From positions 38,657,652 through 38,721,651 of the forward strand of contig JASWHV010000012.1 of assembly GCA_030760725.1 (NCBI GenBank): a stretch of DNA of 64,000 nt. Direction: 5' to 3'. The notes beneath the pieces were generated by a model. The model saw only the letters and a program-made list of their open reading frames with translations. It ran no database searches and was not told the DNA's origin. This DNA comes from Neostapfia colusana. Taxonomy: Eukaryota; Streptophyta; Magnoliopsida; Poales; Poaceae. This document shows, piece after piece, positions 33,487 through 44,666 of the stretch (positions within the stretch are counted from its first letter, which is position 1; each line of letters begins with the position of its first letter). A program made the translations under genes and the position numbers.

Positions 33487-36400
33487 TGTGAGGACCACCC
33501 CGTGGTTCACCCACTCCAGGATCGCATAGGGTGGTGCCGTGCGATGCGGCACCCAACAGCACACATGAAAAGAATCAAGGGTAACATACAAACTTTTATT
33601 TGATATAAAACAGCGGAAGTCTTTTTACAAAACCTATTCATACAGCGGAAGTAATATACATATAAGGCCTCTCATCCTAGCTATGCAAAAGTGCAGCCGT
33701 CCAGCCCGGGGACGCTACACACTAGCAGCATGGAACCGGAGAATCACGGCGGCGTGCGTGGCTCCAGCTCGGCCGTGTACCCCGTCGGGGGCATCGCCTC
33801 ATCCTCGGAACCTTCCTCATACCTCTCACCTGCACACAGCTCAAATATTGCAACCGTGAGCACGAAGGCTCAGCAAGTCTTAACCGTCAACCCTAGGCAT
33901 GGAACTCTACGTGCAAGGGTATGTAAGATAGGAAAGGATTTTTGCAATAAAGACACGCCTATAAGTTGGTCCTTACTTTCAGTTTAATAGCAGCAGATTC
34001 ATGTGCCTTAAGCAGCCCTCACATCGGAAGTCCACAATCAAACAAGAAACGCTTTCCCCCGATGTGGAGATGCCCAAAGTGGAATGTAAACTTAATTAGC
34101 TCTATATCTACAACAATCAAGGTATTCAAGACATTAAGATCAATACAGCATTTTCAGTTGGCTTATTTCACTTCTTACTACGTCACAGCGCAGTGAACAA
34201 GCGGGTACTCAAATAACCGCGAGGGACGGTGATTGCAATCAAGACACACCCGGATAACACGTCACATACACCCACTTTCAGAAGCGTGATTCCACACCCC
34301 TTCCTACTCTGTTGTATGCAACAACCTTTCAAAGGCAACCCAAATGCCGAACCGGTCCATCCGTAACGGGTAGGAGGTCCCCGCGTGGAGCGTGACTGTG
34401 CCCACCGGCAGATTTACACCTTGCTACCCTCAACCCACTCCTATTTACGGTTGGGTAAGCCTCGACACCCAGGTTAACCAATTACATCGGTTTCCTGGTT
34501 CCCATATGCCAGTATGCATCCGGTACTGTTCGATACTTGTCCAGCAGGGCCGCACATGGACGGTCCTCAACCGACACCAACAGGGCTACGCACGTGAGAC
34601 CTCTGCTCACTGCTTCCTATCCCCCCTGCTGGGTCTCATTTTCATAACTCGAGCCATTATCTACCTCTTTTCTTCCCGTGTGATAAGTACTATCTCGCGA
34701 GTAGCTTCCAACCACTCGACTTCTACCGAGATCCTATACATTAGCATGGCAATCTCTACTCGTCGGTTTGTAAACTACCCAACCCTTTATAGGATTTAAA
34801 GAGGCTATGCAAGTGGGGTTTCAATCACCCTAACTCTAATGCAAACATTCACCCTAGACATAAATGATACAAATAAAAACTTTATAAAAGGTACTTAAGT
34901 GCAAACCGGGGCTTGCCTGGTTGCGAGTTAAACGGAAAGTCAGCTTCCGGTGGCAGGACGTCCAAAGGCTCTGGCGTATCCTCAACTTCGGTCACTATCA
35001 TGAAATGTAATAAAATACATGTATAAGTATTAAGGATTTATAAGAATTGGACTTCTATTCATAGCTATTGCTATTTAAAATCCTTAATTGGCTTTGGGAT
35101 TTTTACAGTGGATACTAGACTCTCTAAGGATGACTTGAGTCAAATTTGGAGACATGTCATTGCACAATGTAGTCTTTAAAATTCCTACAAGTACAATGCT
35201 TCTCTAAATTTTGAGCCCAATTCAGGAGCTTTGACATAGCTAATGGTGGAAGATCTGATTGGGGTAAGTCTCCATGGTTCTAACAAAATTTGTTTCACCA
35301 TTTTTGGAGCTACCATCAGAGAGATATGAATTTTTGAACTTAGACAGGAGTTCTGAAAAAGCTTCTGTTTAAATTTGAATTTTCAAATAAAGGCTGAACT
35401 TGAGAAGGTAATTTGACCTAGCAAATGACCTCCAATGAAGCCCAAATTTTTACTGGAGATCAGTATCTATGAAGAGGATTTGCTACCCAAATTTGGGAAT
35501 ATTTCATAAAGAATTGCTCCTGTAATAAATCCCTAAAGGATTTACTAAAAACAATTCTACAGAAATTCCTGGGCATTTTCATAGTCAAAATTTGGTTTCT
35601 CTGTGAAGCACTCCTCATGAGGAACCCAACAAAATTGGTCTCACTCTTTTTGGAGTTTTCTACACAAAGTTATGGCCTTGTAAAGATCAGCTAATTCCTG
35701 GAATTATTTCTCTAATAGAAACTTCAAATAATTGGGCTGGGCCCACTGTTTTAAATCGGACCAGTGGTATTTCGGCAACACCGGGGGCTACGGGGTTATT
35801 CCCGCGCAGCCGCACCAGATCCGGCGCCACAAACCGATCCTCGCGCGAACCCGGAGGCTGACCGGTGGGACCGGCCCTCCTTCGTCTTCCTCGCGCTGCC
35901 CGCGCCTTCCGCGGCGGCGCACGCCGGCGAGGCTCGCCGGGACGAGATTCCTGTGGTCCAAACTTCGTCAAACTCGCCGCCTGTGAGTTCTACACCGTGC
36001 TGAACACGATGGTGGGGTCGGGAGCCGATGACAATGGCCGGAAAGGTGCTTGCACCGGCGACCATGTCGAATCTTACTTCGGCGACCTCGCTCTCCCTCA
36101 ACAGTGGGTCTTTCGGGCTAGGGTTGGCTCTAAAAGCACCAGTGTCCCATGGACATCCTCGACCCATAGCTCGCTCTCCCTGAAACCCACCGGAGATGGG
36201 ACCTCACCGGCGACCTGAGCCCGCAAAACTCCGGCGGCGACAAAAACTCGATACCCGGCATCTCTACTTGCTCATTTGAGCTGCTAGAACTTCGGAGAGA
36301 TGCGCAAGCCTGTGCTGGAGCTACTGTAAGCTTATCTAGAGCGGAGCTACCCCGAGCACAACGAATTTCTTCGAAGGGTTCTCGGGTTTCTAAAGATCCG

Positions 36401-37550
36401 CCGGCGCCAAACTTCAAAATACTCGGTACCGGAGCGAAGAAAGCAGGAACTGGTGGAAAGGGAGGAGGAAGGGTTCCTCACGCACCTCAGGGACCTTTCT
36501 GTTGATCGGAGGGGCTGCAAAACCGTCGGGCGACGGTGTGGCGTACAGGCGATCAACACCGGAGTTCCGAAAGGAATTCCAGCTCGTAGGCGCCAGCCAC
36601 CGGTGCTGGTGTTCACTTGGGGCTGCGGGGAGCTGGAGAGGAACCTGGCGCAACGATCCCGTGGCTCAGCCGCGCGAGAGGCACGCCGACCTCACCGGGC
36701 GTCGATGAGCCGAAGGTTTCTTCCGCAGGTGGGGGAACTGGGTCCGCGAGGCTCGAGCAGAGCGTGGAGAGGCTGCGGGGTAATGAGGATGAGGTCAGAT
36801 ACGGCACTCGGCGGTCGCTTTAAGCACCCACGCGCCTGAACCGACGTCGGGGCGGCGGGGAAGCAGCTCGGTGGAGCATCGGCCGGCGAGTTTGATCGGG
36901 AGCTGGCGCCCTCGCGTGAACAGCCGAGTGAAACAGAGAGGTTTTGCTTCTATGGTGACTGACCAGTGGGCCCCCTCTCCTTATTTCTCAGTAAATTTTT
37001 TTCTGATATTTCCCACCAGCAACTCAACATTAAAAGCTTTACTTCATCCCAAAGTTATGTTTGAATTTGCAGAATTCAAATGGTTTGAATTCTGGTGTAG
37101 AATTTGAATGGGGTTTGATCATTTGAATTTGAAAAGGAGTTTGAATTCTCCACTTTGTATTGCCTAAAAAATTATAGCAAACCAGCTCCAAAATTTCCAA
37201 TTTTTTGCATGGCTGCTTATTAAAAGGTGGAGAACACATTTGTGAAACCCAATTTTCAAATTGAGGGAATTGGAATTTGAAACTGAATTTGAAATTCAGA
37301 TTAGAGGGCTTCTCCTTTTAATCCCAAATAAATATTAAAACTCCTCCAAATGAGCTGAAATTTGGAAGGTTGAATATTTGGACTATAAAGATCCAAGTTG
37401 TGCATTTAGATCTCCATGTTTGGAAGTTTTGGGAAGTCTAAACCCTCACTTTGAACTTACCCCATTATAATTCAAAGTTTTAATTCTCCTCATTTTTCAT
37501 AAGTGCACATGAGCAGAATTTTTCTTGCTACCACTTTTGGGGATTTTACA
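33487..37550 (-). repeat. 5' LTR of element C (middle LTR of the composite)
   Basis: Minus-strand copy of 23241-27305, nearly identical. It serves as 5' LTR for the intact unit and as 3' LTR for the truncated outer unit, because a PPT and pol end lie immediately upstream of it (37551-37893). Confidence 0.9.
33744..34994 (-). other. LTR exon-like cassette in C 5' LTR, intact
   Basis: Same structure as in the C 3' LTR: first segment 34994-34917, second 33829-33744, both open and phase 1, with the stem-loop at 33714-33698. Confidence 0.45.
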
Positions 37551-37893
37551 TCCCTCCCCCCCTAAAAAGAATCTCGTCCCGAGATTCCAAAGGAAAAGCA
37601 AAGTGGGGAAAACCTTACCGGGTATATGATGATAGCAAGTCCGGATAATACGTGCGTAGATAATCCTCGCTTTCCCATGTCGCCTCATCAGCGGTATGGT
37701 TACTCCACAAGACCTTGTAGAACCATAAGGTCCGGTTTCTTGTGGCACGAGTCTTTTCATCGATGATCCGGATTGGATACTCCGTGTACATGAGGTCCGG
37801 TTGAAGAACTTCTATGTCTTCTGCGCGGATTTCAGCTGAGGGTTTGAGGCACTTCCGCAGCTGAGAGATGTGGAAGACATTGTGAATGCCTGC
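37551..37893 (-). pseudogene. Second copy of the C pol 3' end with PPT
   Basis: A 343-bp copy of 27306-27648, differing at about two positions. It encodes the chromodomain-like end of pol, then the stop, the palindrome (37570-37586) and the PPT. It stops abruptly at GCCTGC, where sequence of the LTR start follows. It is the remnant of the outer unit of the tandem. Confidence 0.88.
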
Positions 37894-37928
37894 AAATTTT
37901 TCTTGCTACCACTTTTGGGGATTTTACA
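37894..37928 (-). repeat. LTR start stub (about 35 bp) closing element C
   Basis: Matches the first ~35 bp of the C LTR on the minus strand (TGTAAAATCCCC...), with one base missing near the break. It is directly followed by the second ACGAC copy, so it is the original outer end of the insertion. Confidence 0.85.
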
Positions 37929-38197
37929 ACGACGTCTTTCACATATCCCGGTTGAGGAAGTGTCTTAAGCTATCAACTACCGTTCAGCTGGAGGACATTG
38001 AAGAATTGCAACCGGATCTCACCTATCGGGAGGAGCCAATTCAGATCACTGACGAAAAGGCCCGAACCACACGCAACCGCACGTTGTGGTTCTACAAAGT
38101 TCTATGGAGTAATCACTCTGTGGACGAAGCGACATGGGAGAGCGAAGGATTTCTTCGCGCTAACTACCCCGACTTTTTCACGTCGCATATCCGGTAA
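37929..38197 (+). pseudogene. Element D pol fragment: end of integrase and chromodomain-like tail, right piece
   Basis: After the ACGAC duplicate it continues VFHISRLRKCLK, then NRTLWFYKVLWSNHSVDEAT and WESEGFLRANYPDF, to TAA at 38195-38197. It is in phase with the left piece at 23240, so D's frame was still open here when C inserted. Confidence 0.87.
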
Positions 38198-38253
38198 TTC
38201 TCCACCGTCCTCTCTCTCATTTTCACCTTATAATCTTGGGACGAGATTCTTTT

Positions 38254-38266
38254 AAGGGGGGAGGAA
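38254..38266 (+). other. Polypurine tract of element D
   Basis: AAGGGGGGAGGAA directly before TGTAAGGGCC of the LTR. The upstream palindrome has one mismatch (AATCTTG). Confidence 0.85.
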
Positions 38267-41200
38267 TGTAAGGGCCTCAGTTTTTGCCACATGTTTAAAG
38301 TGTCATCACCACACACACACCTCATTCGAAGCAATTCGATAAACACATTTGAAGAGCAAGTAACCACCATCAACATGCTCATTAGAGAACAAACTCACAT
38401 ATTGCAAAAGTGGTATTTGCCACATGTGATATACAGGGGTTGGGCATATGAAAACTCCTACACAGTGCTAGGAATGTCCATGCCAAGTTTCACCCAAATT
38501 CAAAACCTTTTTGAGGTCATTTTGGGTATAGCTAGAAAGAGGGTAGTTTGAACTCAAATTCAAATTCAAATTGATTTTATCCCATGAATTCAAAAGTGGG
38601 AGACATATTCTTGCTCAGCACATTTTTGTGAGCTCACATACCAATTTTCACTCCATTTGGAGTTGAGCTTGACATGAGTTAAATGTAGCAAATTCAAACC
38701 TTATTTGAATTTCAATCTACATGTGTGCTGAAATTTAGTCAAACCCAAACCAATTTGAATTCTACCCCATTCAAATGGCTCAGGGGCAGATAATTCAAAT
38801 ACTTGAGGTTAGTTTGGTCTCTACTGTTTAGAGCAGTAGAGCAAAGTTAATTTCAGAGGTTAAAACCCTGGGTGGGACCCACATGTCAGCCACTGAGGCA
38901 AAAGAAACCGACTGAGAGCTCAGCTCGGGTACTCGCGCGCGCTGCAGCGACCGCCACGGCGAAGGTACGGCGAGGACAGCAGCTGCTTGCCGCCCTCGGC
39001 CGGTGAACCGCCTCGCAGGGTCCTTATCTACGCGCCCGAGCGATCGCAGGGGGTCTTCACCTTTGCCTCGACGCTTTTCCACCCAGAAAGTTGAAGCTCC
39101 TCGCCGCTCTGTTGAATTTTCGGTTCCTCATCGCCCGGTCGATCCAGTGATCCTCCCGGCGATCGGAGACCAGCACCAGGTGTGCCAAGCCATCTTCGAC
39201 ACCCTCGCGTCGGTTCCAGGCTCGGAGCAGTCCTCCCCGAGCTCCACTGCGGCGATCCTTCCTCTGCCGGTTCAGCTCGAGCCGCCGCTGCGGGAACCAT
39301 CCTTCCGGCCACCACAGGCCACCGATCACCGAGCTGTGAACAGCAAAGAGGTTCGCCTTCAGTCCCTCTTTCATTCCCACAAGCTCCGGCGGCGTGACAA
39401 ACACTGCTCATGCCGGAATTTCGTGTTTTCGCGACGGTGTGCAAAAGTGGAGTCGGTACCGATCAGAGAAATTCGTAAGTCACACCGCATCACTGATCCT
39501 CTCATGGAGAGGATCACTTCTAGTTGCCCGTACGAGTCCATAGGAGCAGGAACCACGAAGAACCATGGAGGGAAACCACTGTTCTTCAAGTTTTAGTAGA
39601 AATCCCGATTTCCGTCCTAGGTCGCACGGTGAAAGCCCAACACAGACCTTCCCGAGCTCCGTGGAGCTCATGTCGACCTTTCCTATGGTCCACTGATGTT
39701 CGACGACCCTTAGCTCGATCGGGTGAGGTGGTAGGGAGGACGGGCAACATGGCCGAAGTTCTCCCGAGGCTGCTGCTCGTCGCCGACCATGTGCCGGCCA
39801 TTTTCATGACGAGCTGAGCCCGGAATCGTGCTCCCCGAGTGAAAATAGGCAGGGGCGGCCGGAATCATGAATCTTTGAGCTCCACAGAGGCTGCCGGCGA
39901 GCTCTCCGGCGAGGTACCCCGGCGGCAGAGCGCGGGCGGCGGGAGGTAGACGAAGGGGGTGGACCCCAGCCGTCAGCGGCTCATATTTTAAATCGGGGTC
40001 GGGCTGCAGCTCGGATCCGGTGTGCTGGCGCGCAAAAACTCCATAGACCCCGGTGTGCCGACGCCTCAGCGCGCAACACGTGTCCCCGTGGCCCACCGGC
40101 AGATTTAAACTTTTCCCCGATTTTCAGATTTCATTCAAACTTCAAATCCTCATAACTTTGGCTAGGAAGCTCCAAATCAAGTGAACCAAATTTTGTTGGA
40201 TTCAGCTCTCTGAGTACTTTCCAGAAAATCAAGTTTCACTTCATGAAAATCCTTATTTCTCCAGAATTAATTCCTCAAAATATAAACTGTTTAGAATTTT
40301 AACTGGAGAATCCTTCGGAGGAAAATTCTGAAATTGTGCTGGGATGTTCACCAAAATATACCTGAACTATCATAAAAATTTCGGATCCATTTGAGCTCAT
40401 TTGGTCCACTTAATGGTGTGATTAATAAAACTGTTCCAGAGAAAATAGAAAATGTTCAGAAACATTTTCAGGAATTTCTCTGAAATTGTTTAGCTCATAT
40501 CATTAGCTAGGAACCTTCAAATTAAGTGAGACCAACTCCACTAGAACCATCTGAATATCTAGTTTTCAGAAAGTCATGGCTTGCTCCATGAAAACCCCTA
40601 GAATACCCTAAAGCCTCCAATTAAGGTCAAGTACATAATTAATTGTGGAGGGCTCAAATGAGCTTTGCTGCAACTAAAACTTGACCACGTCTCTGTTTAG
40701 GTTGTAACCAAGCCACAGTAAAAGTTTCACAGTCTTTGGGTCTGTCTAGTGAGCCTTAGAAGGTTTACAAGTTCAAAACTCAATTCAAATGCATTAAATT
40801 AATACATGTACTTCTTGTATCAGGTAGTCGCTAAGGTCGAGGAGGAACCCGAAGTCCTAGACTTCGTTACTCCGGAGGAGCAGCTAGCCTATGACCAAGA
40901 GCAGCAAGGCAAGCCCCGGTTTGCATTAACCCTGTTACAATTTTTTACTGTTTTGGGCACGTACTTGGAGTCCCATTACTTCTTGCATTAGAGTCTTGTT
41001 TGCAAACCCGAATGCACAGCCAAGAGAACCATGGATTGGGATTAGGATGGAAAATCCCGTTAGCTACTGCAATGCTAAGATAGAGTAGGATTCGGTACAA
41101 GTCGAGTAGTTGGAACAACTCGCGAGCATAGGCTAGAGGCACTCGACTCGGGTAGAGATAGCACATGATACACATGGCAAGAAAAATGAGACCGAGCGGA

Positions 41201-42318
41201 CGGTAAGGGCAGCAGGACTTTGGGGCCTGGGTGCTATAGCTCCGCTTGTGTCGATTGAGGACCGAGAAGTTTGCGGGCCTGTTGAACAAGCTAGAACAGT
41301 ACCGAAGACCTACCGGCTATATGGGAACCGGGAAACCGATGTAACTCGGGTAGCTGGGTGTTGAGGCATAGCTGGTCGTTCAGAGGGTAGGTTGAGAGCT
41401 TGAGGTGTAAATCGGCTGGCGGCACTGAGATGCGCGTGCAGAGACCTCTTGCTCGGGACGATTGGACTGGTTCAACATTTGGCTGACGAGTGAAAGGTGG
41501 TTGCGTACGGTGTCCGTGATGGTTGCTGTAGGCAACATCGAGTATGGGCGTACGTGACGGGTTGTTCGGGTAACCCTGCAGGTGTAAATCGATTATAATC
41601 GCTGTCCCTCGCGGTCAGTGAGTACCACTTGTTCACTGTACCGTGACGTAGAAAGAACAGGCTAGTTACATGCTAAAATGTTGCTGATTGAAAGATGGAC
41701 TTTGATTGTTAATGATTTGTTGTAGTTTAGAGCTAACTAAAGTTCTTTTCAACTTTGGGCAAAGTACATGAGACAAATGTGTTTCTTGTTTGATTGCGGC
41801 TCTCTCTTGTGCCTTAGCGTAATGTTCTCCACAACCTGCCGCTAAAACTTGAAAGTAAGGTTCCACTAATTAGGCGAGTCCTTGCAAATGATTTTGTTAC
41901 CTCATGTAACCCATCAACCCTCATGTAGAAGTTCCATGTTTAGGAGAGACGGGTCAGTCTTGCTGAGCCTTCGTGCTCACTGATTGTGTTTGAAGCTTTT
42001 GCAGGGTTCTATGAGGAAGGGACTCCCGAGGAGGAGACGGAACCCCAGGAGGGGAACCCCGTCGAGTGGGAGTCGTGCACGCCGCCGAGTTAGTGTGTGT
42101 GCATGCTAGCAAGTACACGTTCACGGGCTGAACGTGGACATGATGTGTAGTCTAGCCCGTGAGTGTAGACTGAACCTATTTTGATGTAAAAATGTTCATA
42201 AACCTCTTTATGTAATAAACTTTGCTTCCGCTTTGTACCTTTGAAGTGTATTATCCGGTGCTGTGCAACGCAGCACCCCTCAGCGTGATCCTTGCTCGAT
42301 AAGACTGTGGGGTCGTGT
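38267..42318 (+). repeat. 3' LTR of element D (type 2, about 4.05 kb)
   Basis: Begins TGTAAGGGCCTC and ends GGGGTCGTGT. Compared with G the final CA is missing or changed and copia sequence follows at once, so the end may be slightly eroded. The GC-rich block is at about 38930-40110, AT-rich sequence follows, and the cassette lies at 40828-42093. An AATAAA lies near 42214-42219. Confidence 0.85.
40828..42093 (+). other. LTR exon-like cassette in D 3' LTR, intact
   Basis: First segment 40828-40908 (81 nt): PEVLDF, then YDQEQQ and a split Gly at CAAG|GCAAGC. The second starts at 42005 after TTTTGCAG and is open through FYEEGTPEEE to VEWESCTPPS and TAG at 42091-42093. Both junctions are phase 1. 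An in-frame ATG lies at 40806, but only if the acceptor is not used. The stem-loop is at 42116-42136. Confidence 0.45.
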
Positions 42319-42903
42319 TGTTTCATGAGTTTTTAGCTTAGAATAAAGCACATCTAATGTAAGAGTACTCATGACAGTGGATTCACGTATGGATGTTACT
42401 TTCATCTCCAAAATTGACATGTCTAATGCACTTAGTAATTGCCTAGCATCTTCAGCATCTGAAAAATTAACATTGGCGCTACGCAAGTTGCTGAGAATTT
42501 TATTAAAGCGATCAAAGAGGTCATCAATGGACTCACCGGGTTGCATCTCCAAGCGCATGTATTCTTCATTGAACATATCCTGTCTTACCTCCTTGATCTT
42601 GTTGGATCCTTCGTGGTAGTCACAAAGTGCTCTCCACACATCGTACGTCGATCGGAGGTGTGCAACACGGTCTATGTCGCTCTGAGTCAGTCCTTGTATG
42701 ATCAAGTTCCGAGCCTTGTTGTTGTTGTCGACATCTCTCATGTTTGTATCCGTGACTTGATCGTTTGAAGGCACATCGTAAGGCTTGTACACCTTTTCCC
42801 ATATTGCAAAGCCTTGCGCCTGGATGAAAGCTTCCATGCGTGCCTTCCAAACCTGAAAATCAATACCACTAAACACACAAGGTTTGGCGGAGTATTTCTC
42901 CAT
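42319..42903 (-). pseudogene. Ty1/copia gag, 3'-truncated (element H)
   Basis: Starts at ATG 42903 (MEKYSAKPCVFSG). It reads as a plant copia gag of the UBN2 type: FQVWKARMEAF, then DIDRVAHLRSTYDVWRALC, MFNEEYMRLEMQPGESI and DLFDRFNKILSNL, to KLKTHE. It then runs into the D LTR, so the nucleocapsid, protease, integrase and RT are absent. The assignment to copia rests on this gag type and on the adjoining PBS and LTR. Confidence 0.85.
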
Positions 42904-42950
42904 GATGATTAGTCAAAACATGTGCAAATCACAAAGATTAGAGCAACCTG

Positions 42951-42962
42951 GCTCTGATACCA
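42951..42962 (-). other. Primer-binding site of copia element H
   Basis: Minus strand TGGTATCAGAGC, 2 nt from the LTR edge at 42965. Confidence 0.87.
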
Positions 42963-42964
42963 AT

Positions 42965-44666
42965 TGTAGGATTGAAGTACACGTGTAAAGCTACCAGAGG
43001 GGGGTGAATGGTAGATAAAAACTTTTCAGCGGAAGCAACAAAACACCCCTCAGCAGAAAACCGATCTGTTAAAGAAACCGTGTGTGCGACTAATCTAATT
43101 ATGTTTAACTGTGACAAAACTAGTATAGTTTGTAGAGAATCAAGTCACGAAGACGTCAAAACAAGAATCATGAAAATCCGTTGAGAGAAACTCAAGTTAC
43201 GATCGAGAGATCAAACAAAGGTCAATCTGTCCTACACGAGAAAAACAGTTCTGGAATACTGCAAAGAAACTCGTGTAGATCATAAACCACAAATTCAATG
43301 ACTGTGACATTTTCACAGATGATAAATAATCAAGTTGTGAAGACAACCCAAAAAGAATCACATCAATTGGATCTGTAAAACTCGAGTTATGATAAAAACC
43401 ACCAAAGCAAGGTAGTGCTGAACAGAAACTCGACGAGAAAAACTTGTCTGAAACAAGTCGGATGAACAAGGCACAAAAGTTCCTTTAGAATACGAATTTT
43501 ATTATCAAAACACAAGAGGAACAGCCCCAAAGTCGTGCACCACAAGCTCTGGCCTCCCTTGCTTATATAACCAGCCCGAAGGCCAACTCAACTCAAACTA
43601 GGACTCCTACTCCTACTTGGATTCAAACTGTAACTTTCCAATACTGCTCAAGACTCTTCTATATGAAGATAGAAGCAATCTTAAGACTTCCAAACACCTT
43701 AGGAACGTCCCAGACATTTCTAAAATAACTCAAACTCGTGACCCACACGAAATCCTAACATAATCAACTCAAAACATTCCATATTTGAGTCAAACACGAC
43801 TGAGCCGCAGCCTGAGTCCATAACCTAGTCGGTTGGACCTTTCCGACCAATTCTTTATGTCCACATCTCTTCATCATGCCTTGGAACCATGCAGCCACGT
43901 CCATGCACTCCTTGCAAACGTGCAAACATCTTCCAACGACGTTCAAGATACCTTCATATGCATTGTTCTTGATTCAAACATACTGCACAATCTCCCGATC
44001 AACTCAACCACAATTCCTCCCGAACTTGGTTGTTGAACCTCATATTCTCCCTAAGACTAGTTCAATGGATCCCGTCACTAGCCATGTCTTGAACTCAGGC
44101 AACACCTGCAACATGAATAAACAACCAATACTTCCGAGCACAAGTCCTTGACTTGACTCTCGTAAGTTCCAAAACTACAACATCTTACGTGAGCACCTCA
44201 CATAAGCATGTTGTAAATCATAGAAAAATGATATCAGCCATAACCACCAAAACACACCAAAAACATAGTAAAATAATACTCAGCAAACTTTCCATAAGAG
44301 TAAAGCAAGTTCAAAACATTGCAAGTTAAAAGCTGAACCATTGCAATCAAGCTCCGAACCTTACCAAAGCTAACCGGACCTTGAAACGGAGCTTACCAAA
44401 GCTAGTCGGACCTAGCGCCGGAGCTTACTAAAGCTTAGTTGGACCTAGCACGGAACTTACCAAAGCTAGTCAGATCTAGCACCGGAGCTAGCAAAAACAA
44501 GTCAGACCTAGCCAAAATAAGTCAGACCTAGACAAAGCAAGTCGGGCCTTACGTCGGACCTTGCAGGAGCTTGGACCTAGAGTCGGACCTTGTTAAAAAG
44601 GTGTTTTCGTAGTATTCAAAACTTTTATCGTCAAAGCCAATGTATTCAGTACACATAGGTCTCACA
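42965..44666 (-). repeat. 5' LTR of copia element H (about 1.7 kb)
   Basis: On the minus strand it begins TGTGAGACC and ends CAATCCTACA, next to the PBS. At 44666/44667 it meets the pol frame of E exactly (GGGGA, then TGTGAG), so this is the insertion point in E. Tandem repeats lie in its upstream part (44350-44597). The other target-site copy is lost with H's 3' end. Confidence 0.8.
44350..44597 (-). repeat. Degenerate tandem repeats in the copia LTR
   Basis: About seven units with a period near 32 bp, shortening to 20 bp at one end, built around GGACCTAGC and CTTACCAAAGCTAGTC on the plus strand. They lie 70-320 bp from the LTR start, i.e. in U3, where enhancer repeats are common. Confidence 0.7.

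Larger units (their letters stand above)
23241..37928 (-). mobile_element. Element C: young, composite three-LTR Ty3/gypsy insertion
   Basis: Flanked by ACGAC (23236-23240 and 37929-37933). In minus-strand order: a ~35 bp LTR start (37928-37894), the last 343 bp of an internal region with its PPT (37893-37551), a full LTR (37550-33487), PBS, leader, intact gag-pol, PPT and a full LTR (27305-23241). The two full LTRs differ by about 14 substitutions and one 1-bp indel in ~4065 bp by eye. The layout is that of an LTR-internal-LTR-internal-LTR tandem that lost most of its first unit. Confidence 0.88.

Noticed and set aside
42280..42318. Last codons of the copia gag frame as genuine gag C-terminus
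   Set aside because: They are encoded by the end of D's LTR; the true gag sequence ends near KLKTHE.
44376..44597. Repeat array as a CRISPR-like array
   Set aside because: Units are adjacent and diverged, without spacers, inside a plant copia LTR.
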